Shown: positions 14,428 through 24,033, numbered from the stretch's first letter. The stretch is 64,000 bases of DNA from Acidobacteriota bacterium (GCA_022340585.1 JAJDNS010000067.1:1-64000), one strand, 5' to 3'. Notes: generated by a model from the letters alone, not told the origin. Translations and numbers: made by a program.

Positions 14428-15777
14428 GTGAAAGCGAAAGACTCCAATCCCCTGCGGCTCCTGGTGGGCAGCTTCGGCGTTCTCATCGCGGCGGGGACGG
14501 GTCTTCTGCTCCTGCCCGCCGCCACCCCCCCGGGCCACTCCATCAACTTCGTGGACGCCCTCTTCACGTCCACCAGCGCCGCCTGCGTCACCGGGCTCGT
14601 GGTGAGGGACACCGGCACGGCCTTCACGCCGTTCGGGCAGGTCGTCATTCTCGGGCTCATCCAGCTCGGCGGGCTCGGCATCATGACGTTCTCGATCGTC
14701 ATCCTGTCCGCCCTCGGGCGCCGTCTGTCGCTGGCTTCGCGGTCGGTGGTCAGCCACACGCTCACGGGCATGGCCGGACACGAGGGCCTGCGTCCCTTCC
14801 TGAAGCGGGTGGTCCAGTTCACGTTCGTGACCGAGCTGGCGGGCGCTCTGGTCCTCTTTCTGCGCTGGCAGGAGCCGCTGGGGCCCGCGCGCGCGGCGTG
14901 GGCGGCCGCGTTCCATTCCATCTCGGCGTTCTGCAACGCGGGGTTCTCGCTCTGGGCGGATTCCCTCGGCCGGTGGCGCGACGACCCGGTGGTGAACGGC
15001 ACCGTCATGGCCCTCATCGTGCTCGGAGGCCTCGGGTTCCTGGTGGTCCGGGAGGTCAAGCGTTCGTGGCGCCGGCCCGGCCACTTCTCCCTCCACACCA
15101 AGCTCGCGCTCACCACCACGGCCTGGCTCATCGGGGTGGGCGCGGCCGGGATCTGGCTCGTCGAGCGCGGCGACGCCCTCGACGACCTGTCGGTCCCGTC
15201 TCAGATCCTCGCCGCGACGTTCCAGAGCGTGACCGCGCGGACCGCCGGGTTCAACACCGTGGACCTGGCCAGCTTCACGCCCGCCGGTCTCTTCATCCTG
15301 ATGATGCTGATGTTCATCGGAGGCTCGCCGGGGTCGTGCGCCGGCGGCATCAAGAGCACGACGCTGGGGGTCTTGACGCTGGCGACCTGGGAGCGAATCC
15401 GGGGGCACGCCCACGTGAATGCCTTCGGTCGGAGCCTCGGACGCTCCACCCTCGAGAACGCCGTCACCATCACCATCGGCGGCACCCTCGTCACCCTGGC
15501 GGGGCTGTTCGGGATGCTCTTCCTCCAGACCCCCCACTCCGCCCTGCGCGACCTCCACGGCGAGTTCGCGACGTCCTTCTTCGAGGTCGTGTCGGCCCTG
15601 GGAACGGTGGGGCTCTCGGTCGGCGTCACCGAGCGGCTGACCCCGGCGGCCCGGGTCCTGGTGATCGTTCTCATGTTCGTCGGGCGGCTGGGACCCCTGA
15701 CCGTGGCCACCGCCCTGGCGCGCCGATCCCGGAAGCCCGACTGGCAGCACGCCGAAGAGGACGTGATGGTCGGCTGA
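14428..15777 (+). CDS. ktrB: Potassium uptake channel subunit KtrB/TrkH
   Basis: 449-residue inner-membrane protein of the Trk/Ktr/HKT superfamily. It has four M1-P-M2 repeats with selectivity glycines in STSAACVTGLVVRDTG, SISAFCNAGFSLW, TARTAGFNT and SALGTVGLSVG. Gating-loop residues GGSPGSCAGGIKSTT lie in the third repeat. Length and start fit KtrB rather than longer TrkH. The GTG at 14428 follows a promoter-like CCGTGATAGATTCCC. It is followed 20 bases after its stop by ktrA, encoding the cytoplasmic regulatory subunit. Role: Na+- or nucleotide-regulated K+ uptake. Confidence 0.92.
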   Translation: MKAKDSNPLRLLVGSFGVLIAAGTGLLLLPAATPPGHSINFVDALFTSTSAACVTGLVVRDTGTAFTPFGQVVILGLIQLGGLGIMTFSIVILSALGRRLSLASRSVVSHTLTGMAGHEGLRPFLKRVVQFTFVTELAGALVLFLRWQEPLGPARAAWAAAFHSISAFCNAGFSLWADSLGRWRDDPVVNGTVMALIVLGGLGFLVVREVKRSWRRPGHFSLHTKLALTTTAWLIGVGAAGIWLVERGDALDDLSVPSQILAATFQSVTARTAGFNTVDLASFTPAGLFILMMLMFIGGSPGSCAGGIKSTTLGVLTLATWERIRGHAHVNAFGRSLGRSTLENAVTITIGGTLVTLAGLFGMLFLQTPHSALRDLHGEFATSFFEVVSALGTVGLSVGVTERLTPAARVLVIVLMFVGRLGPLTVATALARRSRKPDWQHAEEDVMVG

Positions 15778-15784
15778 AGGGCGC

Positions 15785-15793
15785 TAGAATCGA
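15785..15793 (+). promoter_or_regulatory. TAGAATCGA motif directly before ktrA
   Basis: The motif also occurs upstream of mprF (24034) and, on the minus strand, upstream of the FAD oxidase (45081-45089). The TAGAAT ends seven bases before the ktrA ATG, so transcription from it would begin at about the start codon. Confidence 0.35.
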
Positions 15794-15797
15794 GCAC

Positions 15798-16451
15798 ATG
15801 GCTCAAGTCGCGGTGATCGGTCTCGGGCGGTTCGGCTTCCACGCGGCCTCCCTGCTCCACGATGCCGGGCACGAGGTGCTCGCCGTCGACATCGACCCGG
15901 ACCAGGTGCAGAGGATCCGGGATCACTCCACCCAGGCGGTCGTGCTCGACGCTCGGGAAAGGGAGTCCCTGAGCACCCTCGGCCTCGACGAGTTCGACGC
16001 GGTCGTCCTCAGCCTCGGGGCCCAGGTGGACGCGTCGGCGCTCGTGACTCTTCACCTGAAGGACCTCGGCGTCCGGCGTCTCATCGTCAAGGCGGTGTCG
16101 GCCGACCACGCCCGTCTCCTCCAGATGATTGGCGCGAGCGAGGTCGTCTTTCCGGAGCGTGATGCCGCGGAACGGCTCGTTCGCCGTCTGAGCGACGTGA
16201 ACCTGATCGACTTCATTCCCCTCGGCGAGGAGCACAGCCTGCGAGAGGTGACCGCGCCCCCGGAGTTCGTCGGCCGCTCGCTGGTCGAGCTGAAGCTGCG
16301 CAACCGCTTTGGCGTGCAGGTCGTCGCGATCCGCCACGGCGGGGAAACGACGGTGACGGTCAACCCCGGCCCGGAGGCGGTCATCCAGGAGGGCGACGCC
16401 CTCTTCGTGCTGGGACGGGACGGTGACCTGGATCGACTCAGCGAAGCATGA
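15798..16451 (+). CDS. ktrA: Potassium uptake regulatory subunit KtrA (RCK domain protein)
   Basis: 217 residues. RCK_N Rossmann domain with VIGLGRFGFHAASLL and an acidic strand end in LAVDIDPDQVQ, then an RCK_C domain from about residue 135 (LREVTAPPEFVGRSLVELKLRN). It binds nucleotide in the cytoplasm and gates KtrB. The ORF track merges it into a longer out-of-frame ORF beginning inside ktrB. The ATG at 15798 is chosen because the Rossmann motif follows immediately. There is no clear Shine-Dalgarno, and TAGAATCGA lies seven bases upstream, so a leaderless transcript is possible besides co-transcription with ktrB. Confidence 0.9.
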   Translation: MAQVAVIGLGRFGFHAASLLHDAGHEVLAVDIDPDQVQRIRDHSTQAVVLDARERESLSTLGLDEFDAVVLSLGAQVDASALVTLHLKDLGVRRLIVKAVSADHARLLQMIGASEVVFPERDAAERLVRRLSDVNLIDFIPLGEEHSLREVTAPPEFVGRSLVELKLRNRFGVQVVAIRHGGETTVTVNPGPEAVIQEGDALFVLGRDGDLDRLSEA

Positions 16452-16488
16452 CGTTTCGGCTCGGCGCTCGACCGAAGGAAGGTGAGAC

Positions 16489-17028
16489 ATGAGGGCCAGC
16501 GGACCCATCGCCGTATCTGCTCTCCTGGCGACGGTGGCCGGGGCCACCGCCTGTCAGCCGATGGAGCCATCGTGCGCGGCGGCCCTCACGAGCCCCGGGG
16601 TTCCGTTTCTGTCATCCGAGGTCGACCGGGCCCTGAAGGCACTCCGCGAAGCCCGCGACACCCTGCCCCCCGGGGGCGTCGACTCCGGCGAGTCCCTCGA
16701 CCGGGCGGAGGACGCTCTGCTGAGGCTCCAGGGCTACTACCTGCCCCTCCTCGAGGCGAGGCTCCGGGCGTCCAACGCCCATCAGCTCGCGGCGAGCGGT
16801 GATCTCGGCCGGGCCGAGGACGAGCTCGCCCGCATCGAGGAGACGCTGCTCAGCCTGGCCCGCACCGGAGGCCCCGAGATGGGGAGGGAGGTCCGGAGCC
16901 CGCTCGATCTGCTCGAGGAGGCACGTGTCGCGCTGACGGAGAGCTCGCCGGAATCCCCGGCGCGAATCCAGACCCTCGCCGAGCGCCTGGAGCTGCTGCT
17001 CCTCAAGGGCGACCTCGTCCTCAAGTAG
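16489..17028 (+). CDS. Putative lipoprotein, helical, unknown function
   Basis: 179 residues. The N-terminus has a hydrophobic stretch ending in VAGATACQ (Cys22), a plausible lipobox. The rest is strongly helical and charged (EVDRALKALREARD, GESLDRAEDALLRL, DLGRAEDELARIEETLLSLA), like a helical bundle. AAGGAAGGTGAGAC precedes the ATG. It lies 37 bases after ktrA and may be the third gene of that operon. Its 3' end overlaps the convergent RND gene by eight bases. No family recognised. Confidence 0.6.
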   Translation: MRASGPIAVSALLATVAGATACQPMEPSCAAALTSPGVPFLSSEVDRALKALREARDTLPPGGVDSGESLDRAEDALLRLQGYYLPLLEARLRASNAHQLAASGDLGRAEDELARIEETLLSLARTGGPEMGREVRSPLDLLEEARVALTESSPESPARIQTLAERLELLLLKGDLVLK

Positions 17029-20000
17029 ACCGGTCGACGTCGGTTCCCGGTGACGCGGCCCGTCGCCGCCGCAGGAGGCTGTAGACGGTCGGCGTCGCGA
17101 TCAGCGAGAGCACGACCGAGATGCTGAGCGCGCCGATGACGCCGATGGCGAGGGGTCGCAGCATGTCCGCCCCGCTGCCGATCCCCCAGGCCAGGGGCAG
17201 CATCCCGAAGGCCGTGGTCATGGAGGTCATGAGCACGGGACGCATCCGCCGGTGTCCGGAGCGCACCAGGGCGTCCTCGAGAGAGAGCCCCTCCGCTCGC
17301 AGGTGCTCGACCCGGTCGAGCATGAGGATCCCGTTCTTGGCCACGATCCCGACACCGATGATCGCGCCGAGGAGAGACACCACGTTGACCGAGGTGGCGG
17401 TGACCCGCAGCGCGAGGACGGCGCCGAACAGCGCCAGCACCGCCCCGAAGACGATGGCCAGCGGCTCGGAGAAGGACCGGAACTCGACGAGCAGCACGGT
17501 GAACACCAGGAAAATCGCCAACGCGAGGACCAGGATCAGGTTGCGGAAGGACTCCTGCTGCTGCTCGTAGAGGCCTCCGAACTCCAGCGTTCCCGGGGGA
17601 AGCGACGGATCCCGTCCCAGCACGTCCTGGATCTCGGCCATGGCGCTGCCCAGGTCCCGGCCCTCCAGGCGAGCGGTCACCGCGACGTCCTGCCGGAGGT
17701 CCTCCCGCCGCAGCTCGAGCTGCCCCGGTGTCTCCACGAGATCGGCGAGCTGCGACAGCTTCACGATCCCCCCTCCCGGCGTGCGCAGCGGAAAGTCCCG
17801 TAGGGCCTCCATCCGGTCCACGCTCCTCCGGTCGGCCAGGACCCGCACGGCCACCACCCGGTCGCCCTCGAGCACGGAGGACGCGGTCTGGCCGAGCATG
17901 GCCGCGCTCACGGCGTCGGCCACGTCGGCGGCGCTGAAGCCGAGCCGCTCCGCGTCCCCGTGCCGCACCCTCAGGCTCAGGCTGGGTCCGGCATAGACCA
18001 GGCCGTCGAGCACGTCGACCACGCCCCGGACCTGTCGCAGCCGGTCGGCGACCTCCGGTGCCTTCTTCTTCAGGAAGGCGGTGTCGGTCGAGAAGAGCTT
18101 GACCTCGATGGGCTGCGGGGCCCAGATCAGGTCTCCGATGAGGTCGCCCAGGATCCCGGGGAACTCCCACTCGAGGGCGGGCACCGCGGCCTGGAAGCGG
18201 TGACGCAGCTCGCTGATGACCTCCTCGGTGGTGCGCCCGCGGTCGGGCTTGAGCTTCACGAGGAAGTCCCCGGTGTTCGGCTCGGCGATCGAGAGCGCCA
18301 GCCGGGCGCCGGTGCGCCGCGAGTAGCTCTCGACCTCGGGGGTCGCGCGGAGGATCTCCTCGGCCTGGAGGAGCTGGCGGTGTGTCTCGGTCAGGCTGGT
18401 GCCGAAGGGGGCGATGTAGTCGATCACGAAGCCGCCCTCGTCGAGAGGAGGAAGGAACTCGGTCTCGAGGCTGCGGTAGATTCCCGCCCCCAGGAGGAGG
18501 AGCAGAAAGCACGCGCCGAGCGTCATCCAGCGATGCCGCAGGGCCTGCCGCACCGCGATCTCGTAGAAGCCGACCACGCGCCGGAGGACCGGACCTCCCT
18601 CCTCGCCCTTCGCGCCGTGGCCGCGATCGAGCTGCTCGCGGTCCCGAATGAACCATGCGGCGAGCGAGGGGGTCAGGAGAAGGGCCAGCACGAGGGAGGT
18701 CAGGAGCGCCACCACCATGGTCAGGGCCAGGGCGCGGAAGAAGACGCCGGTGATCCCGTCCAGGAAGGCGAGGGGGATGAAGACCACGACCGGCGTGAGG
18801 GTGGAGCCCACCAGCGGCTGGACGATCTCGCCCATGGCGGTCTCGATCGCCTCGAGCCTCCCCAGCCCGGAGGCCACCCGGGCGTAGATGGCCTCCACGA
18901 CCACGATCGCGTCGTCGATGACCAGGCCGATGGCGGCGGCGATGCCCCCCAGCGTCATCAGGTTGAAGCTGAGCCCGGCCACCTTCATCGCCACCAGCGT
19001 GATGAGCACCGTTACCGGGATGACCACGATGGCGGTGAGCGTGACGCCCCAGTCCTTCAGGAACAGGTAGAGGACCACCACCGAGAGCAGCAGGCCGAAC
19101 AGGATGGCGTCCCGGACGCTCCCCACGGAGTCGTGGACGAACAGCGACTGGTCGTAGTAGTAGGCGGTCTTCAGGTCGGGCGGGAGATCCCGCTCCAGAT
19201 CACGGAGGACGCCGCGGACCCCGCTCGCGATGTCCAGGGTGCTCCCGTCGGGCTGGCTGCGCACGTTGAGGAGAACGGCGGGAACGCCCTCCGCGGTCAC
19301 CACGTTGAAGACGGGCTCGGGCCCGCGCTCGACCCGGGCGAAGTCGCGGATCCGGACCGGGTGGGTTCCCACCGCCGCCACCGTGAGGTCCTCGATCTCC
19401 TGGGCTCCGTGGACGCGGCCGTCCACGACCGCGAGGTACAGGGTGTAGTCCTCCTCGTGCATCCCGGTGGGGGCGATCAGGTTACTCCGGTCGAGCGCTT
19501 CCACGACCTGCGCGAAGGTCAGGCCGGCCGCCAGCAGCCGGGGCGGGTCCACGACCACGTGGTACTCCGGCGTGCGCCCGCCCACGAGGTCGACACGGGC
19601 GACGCCCGGGATCCGAAGCAGCCGCGGCTTCACCTCGTACCGGGCCGTCTCCCACAGCTCCATCGGGTCGCGCCGGGGGCTGGTCAGGCTGATCCCGACG
19701 ATGGGGAAGGCCGAGAAGGTGAGGCGCCAGACCGTGGTGCGCGCCGTTCCCGGAAGGTCGGCGCGGATCTGGGCGATGCGGCTGTTCACGTAGTGCTCCG
19801 ATTGGATCATGTCGGCCTGCCAGTCGAAGAACACGCTGACCTCCGCCGCCCCCCGGCCCGTGGTCGAGCGCACGGTGACGGAGCCCGGGATGTCCTTCAT
19901 GGCTTCTTCGATCGGCCGCGTGACCGTCGCCATCATCTCGTCCGCCGGCATCACCCCGTTGTCGACGAGGATGACGACCCGGGGGAAGTCGGTCTGGGGA

Positions 20001-20116
20001 AAGACGGACGAGGGCGTGCGTACGGCGGCGTACAGCCCGGCGAGGCAGAGGACCACCGCGATGAAGGTGATCGCCTGCCGGTTTCGGGTGGCGAACCGAC
20101 CGAGGCGGGAGCTCAT
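17021..20116 (-). CDS. RND family efflux transporter permease
   Basis: 1031 residues, full length for an RND permease with 12 membrane helices and two large periplasmic loops. TM1 is ITFIAVVLCLAGLYAAVR. TM4 has GGIAAAIGLVIDDAIVVVE with the paired aspartates of proton-driven drug-type (HAE) pumps. The second half shows GTSLTETH and a TM10-11 region around GAIIGVGIVAKNGILMLDRVEHLR. It exports small molecules from the inner membrane or periplasm through the outer-membrane partner. The gene is last in an operon: OEP, adaptor, permease, each joined by an ATGA overlap. Substrate is unknown. Confidence 0.93.
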   Translation of the reverse strand: MSSRLGRFATRNRQAITFIAVVLCLAGLYAAVRTPSSVFPQTDFPRVVILVDNGVMPADEMMATVTRPIEEAMKDIPGSVTVRSTTGRGAAEVSVFFDWQADMIQSEHYVNSRIAQIRADLPGTARTTVWRLTFSAFPIVGISLTSPRRDPMELWETARYEVKPRLLRIPGVARVDLVGGRTPEYHVVVDPPRLLAAGLTFAQVVEALDRSNLIAPTGMHEEDYTLYLAVVDGRVHGAQEIEDLTVAAVGTHPVRIRDFARVERGPEPVFNVVTAEGVPAVLLNVRSQPDGSTLDIASGVRGVLRDLERDLPPDLKTAYYYDQSLFVHDSVGSVRDAILFGLLLSVVVLYLFLKDWGVTLTAIVVIPVTVLITLVAMKVAGLSFNLMTLGGIAAAIGLVIDDAIVVVEAIYARVASGLGRLEAIETAMGEIVQPLVGSTLTPVVVFIPLAFLDGITGVFFRALALTMVVALLTSLVLALLLTPSLAAWFIRDREQLDRGHGAKGEEGGPVLRRVVGFYEIAVRQALRHRWMTLGACFLLLLLGAGIYRSLETEFLPPLDEGGFVIDYIAPFGTSLTETHRQLLQAEEILRATPEVESYSRRTGARLALSIAEPNTGDFLVKLKPDRGRTTEEVISELRHRFQAAVPALEWEFPGILGDLIGDLIWAPQPIEVKLFSTDTAFLKKKAPEVADRLRQVRGVVDVLDGLVYAGPSLSLRVRHGDAERLGFSAADVADAVSAAMLGQTASSVLEGDRVVAVRVLADRRSVDRMEALRDFPLRTPGGGIVKLSQLADLVETPGQLELRREDLRQDVAVTARLEGRDLGSAMAEIQDVLGRDPSLPPGTLEFGGLYEQQQESFRNLILVLALAIFLVFTVLLVEFRSFSEPLAIVFGAVLALFGAVLALRVTATSVNVVSLLGAIIGVGIVAKNGILMLDRVEHLRAEGLSLEDALVRSGHRRMRPVLMTSMTTAFGMLPLAWGIGSGADMLRPLAIGVIGALSISVVLSLIATPTVYSLLRRRRAASPGTDVDRST

Positions 20117-21177
20117 GGGCCCAGCACGCGCACCTTCGTCTCGGCGGGCAGGGCGTAGGCTCCCTCGGTGACGACGGTGAGCCCTTCCTCCAGCCCCTCA
20201 CCCTCGATCTCCACCCGCCCGGCGTCGTGGAGCCCGACCTTCACCGGCGTCTGCACCGCCCGGCCACCGGACACGACCGCGACGACCGCGCGCCCCTCCG
20301 CGTCGTGAACCACGCTCTCGACGGGCACGGCGAGCCGGTCCTTCCGCTCCTCGCTCACGATGCGGACGGTCACGAGCTGGCCGGGGCGCAGCCCGGAACC
20401 CGGGGGCAGGGTGACGCGCACCAGGGCCGTCCCGGTCGCGGCGTCGACCTCGGGGCGGATCGAGGCGACCTCGCCAGCCAGCGAGGCTCCGGGCTCCTCG
20501 CCCTGCACCTCCGCCGGCTGCCCGACCTCGAGCGCGTCCAGCTCCGCGCTCGGGACCCCGGTGCTCACCACGAGGCGATCCAGGTTCACGATCTCGGCCA
20601 GGGTCGTGGTCAGGTCCACGCCGTCGCCGGCCCTGACCCCGATGCGGGCGACGATGCCGGCCAGGGGGGCCTCGACGCGCAGCAGCGCCTGCTGGGTCTC
20701 GGCGGCCTCGAGGTCGGCCTGCGCCACCGCGAGGGCCTGCTCCGCCTCGAGCAGCCGCCGCTGCGATGTCCCCTCCACGTCGAGGAGCCGGCGCTGGCGT
20801 TCCAGGACCGCCTCGGCGTACTCGACGGCGCGGCGTGCCTTTCCCGCGGCCGCGTCGGCCGCGCGGGGGTCCAGCTGGAAGAGCAGCTGCCCCTTCACCA
20901 CCCGCTGCCCTTCGGTGCACGCCACGGAGGTGACCACCCCCGCCGCGGAGGCAGACACCCGGGCGCCGGCCGAGGGCCGCACGCCGGGGGGCTCCGGTTC
21001 CACCACCCCGTAGGCCGTCACCCGGGCCCGGAGCGTTTGCCGGGTGATCGTCCCGACGTGCACCGCCACCTCGGTTTCGACCGCGGGCTCCGCGTCGCCG
21101 TCGTCCCGTCCCCCGACGAGCCAGGCCAGACCCGCGAGGATCGCCAGCGCTGCGAGAGCCAACAGGGTCTTCTTCAT
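20113..21177 (-). CDS. RND efflux periplasmic adaptor (membrane fusion protein)
   Basis: 354 residues from ATG 21177. It starts with a single membrane anchor (KKTLLALAALAILAGLAWLVGG), then the lipoyl-like half motif SASAAGVVTSVACTEGQRVVKGQLLFQLD. A helical hairpin follows (AVEYAEAVLERQRRLLD to AETQQALLRVEAPLAGIVARI), then beta-barrel and membrane-proximal domains. It bridges the RND permease and the OEP lipoprotein across the periplasm. The ORF track gives a much longer fused frame. The true start is fixed by the anchor and by the ATGA overlap with the upstream OEP gene. It overlaps the permease start by four bases. Confidence 0.92.
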   Translation of the reverse strand: MKKTLLALAALAILAGLAWLVGGRDDGDAEPAVETEVAVHVGTITRQTLRARVTAYGVVEPEPPGVRPSAGARVSASAAGVVTSVACTEGQRVVKGQLLFQLDPRAADAAAGKARRAVEYAEAVLERQRRLLDVEGTSQRRLLEAEQALAVAQADLEAAETQQALLRVEAPLAGIVARIGVRAGDGVDLTTTLAEIVNLDRLVVSTGVPSAELDALEVGQPAEVQGEEPGASLAGEVASIRPEVDAATGTALVRVTLPPGSGLRPGQLVTVRIVSEERKDRLAVPVESVVHDAEGRAVVAVVSGGRAVQTPVKVGLHDAGRVEIEGEGLEEGLTVVTEGAYALPAETKVRVLGP

Positions 21178-22586
21178 GGTTGCTCCTCGGGGGGGTGGGC
21201 GGTCGCCGATCGCGGTGGGCTCTGCCAGGCCTCGTCCGAGACCGGAAGCGGGCTCTGCAGCGCGTCCTCGAGGGCGCCCAGCGCCTGGCGAGCCCGCGCG
21301 ATCGCGTCCAGCCGAGCGAGCGAGGTGGCACCGAGCTGAAGCTGCAGGGCCACGAGGTCGCTCCGCGAGATCTCGCCCAGGTCGAAGATCGCACGAGCCG
21401 TCTTCTCTTCGCGGCGAAGGTTGTCGACGAGCTCCTCGGCCTCGGACAGCTGGCTCAGGGCTCCTCGGTAGCCGGCGAGGGCCTGATCGATCTCCGCGAG
21501 CACGCGGGCCTGCAGGGCGCCGAAGCTGGCGGCGGCTTCGGCTCGCCTCGCCTCCGCTTCCGCGATCGGCCCGCGGTTGCGGTTGAGCGGCAGGGTCAAC
21601 CCGAGCCCGAGCGTCCACTTGTCGTCGCCCTGGTCGTACTCGTACGCCGGCCCGAGGTGGATATCCGGGTACTGCTTCGCGATCTCGAGCTGCAGGGCCG
21701 CCTGGGTGCCGGCGTAGGTGGCCAGCGCGGAGAGGATGTCGGTGCGGCTCCGGAGGGCCTGCGAGCGCGCTTCGGCGAGGGATGACTCGGGCGGGCCGGT
21801 GTCCAGGCCCTCGAAGGACAGGGAAACGCCGTCGAGCGCCCCGGCCGGGACACCGACGGCTTCGGCCAGCCGCGCTCGGCCGACCGCGCTCCGGCGCTCC
21901 GCCTCGCGCAGGGCGAGCCGGGAGGCGTCGGCCGCGAGGCGGGCCTGGATCAGCTCGAAGGCCGAGACCGCTCCGGCTTCCCACTGGAGCTTCAGCAGGC
22001 GCACGTTGTCCCGGTGCAGGTCCTGCTGCCCTTCCCGAAGGGCCCTCTCTTCGCTCGCGGCCCACAGGTCGACGAGACGGGCCCTCACACGGCTGCGGAC
22101 CTGCCACGCCGACGTGGCCAGCTCGAGCCGCGCCGCCTCGGACAGGCTCGACGCCATGGCGAGACGGTGGCCTCGCTTTCCCGCCGTCTCGATCGGGATG
22201 TCGAGAACGGCGAACGGTATCCAGGGCGAGGGCGCCTTCGTGGTCGTGTTGTAGCCCACGCTCGCCGACAGCACCGGGTTCGGCCTCTCCCCCGCCGTGA
22301 CTCGCCCCGCCTGCGCCACCGACCACCGCGCCCGGGCCACGTCGAGATCGGGCTGGAAGTAGAAGGCGGCCAGAGTCAGGGTCCTGAGGTCCCAGGCCCG
22401 CGGCGGCCAGCTCCCGGGCCCTTCGGTGTTCGCCTCGACGAAGGCCCGCAGGCCGGGGGCGGTGAGGCTTCGCGCGGCATGCTCCTGCGCGGTGCGCGCG
22501 GGATCGATCGGCTGCGCGTGATAGTGCACACACCCGCCGAGCAGAAGAAGACCGATCGACGTGGCCCGCGGACCGGAGAGAATCAT
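21174..22586 (-). CDS. Outer-membrane efflux lipoprotein (TolC/OEP family)
   Basis: 470 residues from ATG 22586, with lipobox LLLLGGCVHYH. Two OEP repeats are visible: ARARWSVAQAGRVTAGERPNPVLSASVGYN in the first half and a second repeat with YAGTQAALQLEIAKQYPDIHLGPAYEYDQGDDKWTLGL, giving the usual coiled-coil tunnel. The end (RARQALGALEDALQSPLP) is family-like. It forms the outer-membrane exit duct for the RND pump. It is first in the operon, and its promoter lies in the 174-base divergent gap to the DUF1003 gene. The longer ORF-track version extends through untranslated upstream sequence. Confidence 0.9.
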   Translation of the reverse strand: MILSGPRATSIGLLLLGGCVHYHAQPIDPARTAQEHAARSLTAPGLRAFVEANTEGPGSWPPRAWDLRTLTLAAFYFQPDLDVARARWSVAQAGRVTAGERPNPVLSASVGYNTTTKAPSPWIPFAVLDIPIETAGKRGHRLAMASSLSEAARLELATSAWQVRSRVRARLVDLWAASEERALREGQQDLHRDNVRLLKLQWEAGAVSAFELIQARLAADASRLALREAERRSAVGRARLAEAVGVPAGALDGVSLSFEGLDTGPPESSLAEARSQALRSRTDILSALATYAGTQAALQLEIAKQYPDIHLGPAYEYDQGDDKWTLGLGLTLPLNRNRGPIAEAEARRAEAAASFGALQARVLAEIDQALAGYRGALSQLSEAEELVDNLRREEKTARAIFDLGEISRSDLVALQLQLGATSLARLDAIARARQALGALEDALQSPLPVSDEAWQSPPRSATAHPPEEQP

Positions 22587-22760
22587 GGAAGCCAGCTGCG
22601 ACTCGCAGGGAAGACCGTACTTCGCCCCCGCCGCACGGGTCAACTGGGGGGCGACGTCCGTCGCGGGACGGGTCGACGCAACGCCGTCTGCAGCGGCCGA
22701 TGGTAGCCTTGTGCCGGGCCGACCGGGCGCTTGCCGGGCGTCGGGCCATCGGAGGGGCTC

Positions 22761-23243
22761 ATGGTCAAGTTCGTATCTCCGTTTCACCTCAACAGCCAGC
22801 ATCTGCACGGGGCCTTTGGCGCAGACTCCTTCGGCCGAAAGGCCGAGTCCTTCGCTCGGTGGTTTGGCACGCCCGCCTTTCTCCTCATCCAGAGCGCCGT
22901 GGTGGCGGTGTGGATCCTGCTCAACGTGCTGGCGGCCACGCTGCGCTGGGATCCGTACCCGTTCATCCTGCTCAATCTGGCGTTCTCGCTGCAGGCGGCC
23001 TACGCCGCCCCCCTCATCCTGCTCGCCCAGACCCGCCAGGCCGACCGGGAGAAGGCGCTCAGCGAAGCGGACGCCGCCCATCGGGAGGCGCTGGCCACGG
23101 CCGCCGCCCAGCGCCAGGACATCGCGCTCCAGCAGACGCAGCGCCTGGAAGAGCTCCTGGCCGCCAACACCGCCCTCACCGAGGAGGTGCAGAACCTGAC
23201 CCGTCGGATCCACGAGCGGGTCGTGCGGACGGTGGGCTCCTAG
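22761..23243 (+). CDS. DUF1003 membrane protein
   Basis: 160 residues from ATG 22761 with GGAGGGG just upstream. It has the DUF1003 layout: a short N-terminal cytoplasmic part, two membrane helices (FLLIQSAVVAVWILLNVLA and FILLNLAFSLQAAYAAPLILL) and the ADREKAL-like motif (QADREKALSEADAAHREA) leading into a coiled coil. Family function is unknown. The methyltransferase start codon follows its stop codon with no gap, so the two are translationally coupled. Confidence 0.87.
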   Translation: MVKFVSPFHLNSQHLHGAFGADSFGRKAESFARWFGTPAFLLIQSAVVAVWILLNVLAATLRWDPYPFILLNLAFSLQAAYAAPLILLAQTRQADREKALSEADAAHREALATAAAQRQDIALQQTQRLEELLAANTALTEEVQNLTRRIHERVVRTVGS

Positions 23244-23921
23244 GTGGCCACCGAGCGACAGGACGTCGAGGCGGCCCGCGCCTTCTACGACCGTATCAGC
23301 CACGTCTACGATGCCCTGTCCGACTCCAGCGAGCACGAGAGCCGCGAGCGCGGCCTCGAGCTGCTCGCTCCGGTGGAGGGCGAGCGGATCCTGGAGATCG
23401 GCTTTGGCACCGGGCAGGCGCTCGTCCCGCTGGCGCGGGCGGTGGGCCCCTCCGGCGGCGTGAGCGGGATCGACATCTCCGAGGGGATGGCACGTTTGGC
23501 CCGCCGGCGCCTCGAGGACTGCGACCTCATCGATCGCGTCGAGCTGCGCGTGGACGCCGCTCCCCCGCTGCCCTGGCCGGACTCCCGCTTCGACGCCGTG
23601 ACCATGAGCTTCACCCTGGAGCTGTTTCCCGACGACGTGATCCCGGAGCTCCTCGCGGAGACGCGTCGGGTGCTCCGGCCCGGGGGAAGGCTGGGAGTCG
23701 TCTCGATGGCCGTCAGTCCCCGGGGTGAGCGGGAGAGCGCGCTCACCCACACCTACAAGTGGCTGCACCGCCACTTCCCCCACATCGTGGACTGCCGGCC
23801 CATCGACGCCCCCGCCCGGATCCGCGCCGCGGGCTTCGACTCACGGGAGGAGATCGGGATGGCGATCTGGACCTTGCCGGTCGTGGCCCTGGTGGCGGTG
23901 TCGCAAGGCACGCTTGGCTGA
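23244..23921 (+). CDS. Class I SAM-dependent methyltransferase (UbiE/Methyltransf_11 type)
   Basis: 225 residues starting at the GTG directly after the DUF1003 stop codon (TAG-GTG). Motif I is ILEIGFGTGQALVPLA, an acidic motif II region is GIDISEGMARLARRRL, and motif IV/post I is WPDSRFDAVTMSFTLELFP followed by RRVLRPGGRLGVVSM. Substrate is not evident; ubiquinone/menaquinone-type or lipid methylases are the nearest general relatives. A hydrophobic C-terminus (WTLPVVALVAVS) might touch the membrane, consistent with coupling to a membrane protein gene. Confidence 0.85.
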   Translation: MATERQDVEAARAFYDRISHVYDALSDSSEHESRERGLELLAPVEGERILEIGFGTGQALVPLARAVGPSGGVSGIDISEGMARLARRRLEDCDLIDRVELRVDAAPPLPWPDSRFDAVTMSFTLELFPDDVIPELLAETRRVLRPGGRLGVVSMAVSPRGERESALTHTYKWLHRHFPHIVDCRPIDAPARIRAAGFDSREEIGMAIWTLPVVALVAVSQGTLG

Positions 23922-24033
23922 GTCACGACCCGCTCTCTCGGAACGGGTGAAAGGCGCGCCGAACCCGCAGGTCCCCCTCTCCCCTCCTGCCTCGGGTACG
24001 GGTAGAACCTTCTCGGCGGTGCCCGGGAGGGCC

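Noticed and set aside
14898-16451. 517-residue ORF that would fuse part of ktrB region to KtrA
   Set aside because: Its first 300 codons are an out-of-frame reading of ktrB; KtrA begins at ATG 15798.
17960-20158. 732-codon plus-strand ORF
   Set aside because: Antisense shadow of the RND permease, with His/Asp/Gly-rich composition typical of reversed GC-rich coding sequence.
21174-23783. 869-residue version of the OEP lipoprotein
   Set aside because: The part above 22586 is antisense to the DUF1003 and methyltransferase genes; signal peptide and lipobox fix the start at 22586.
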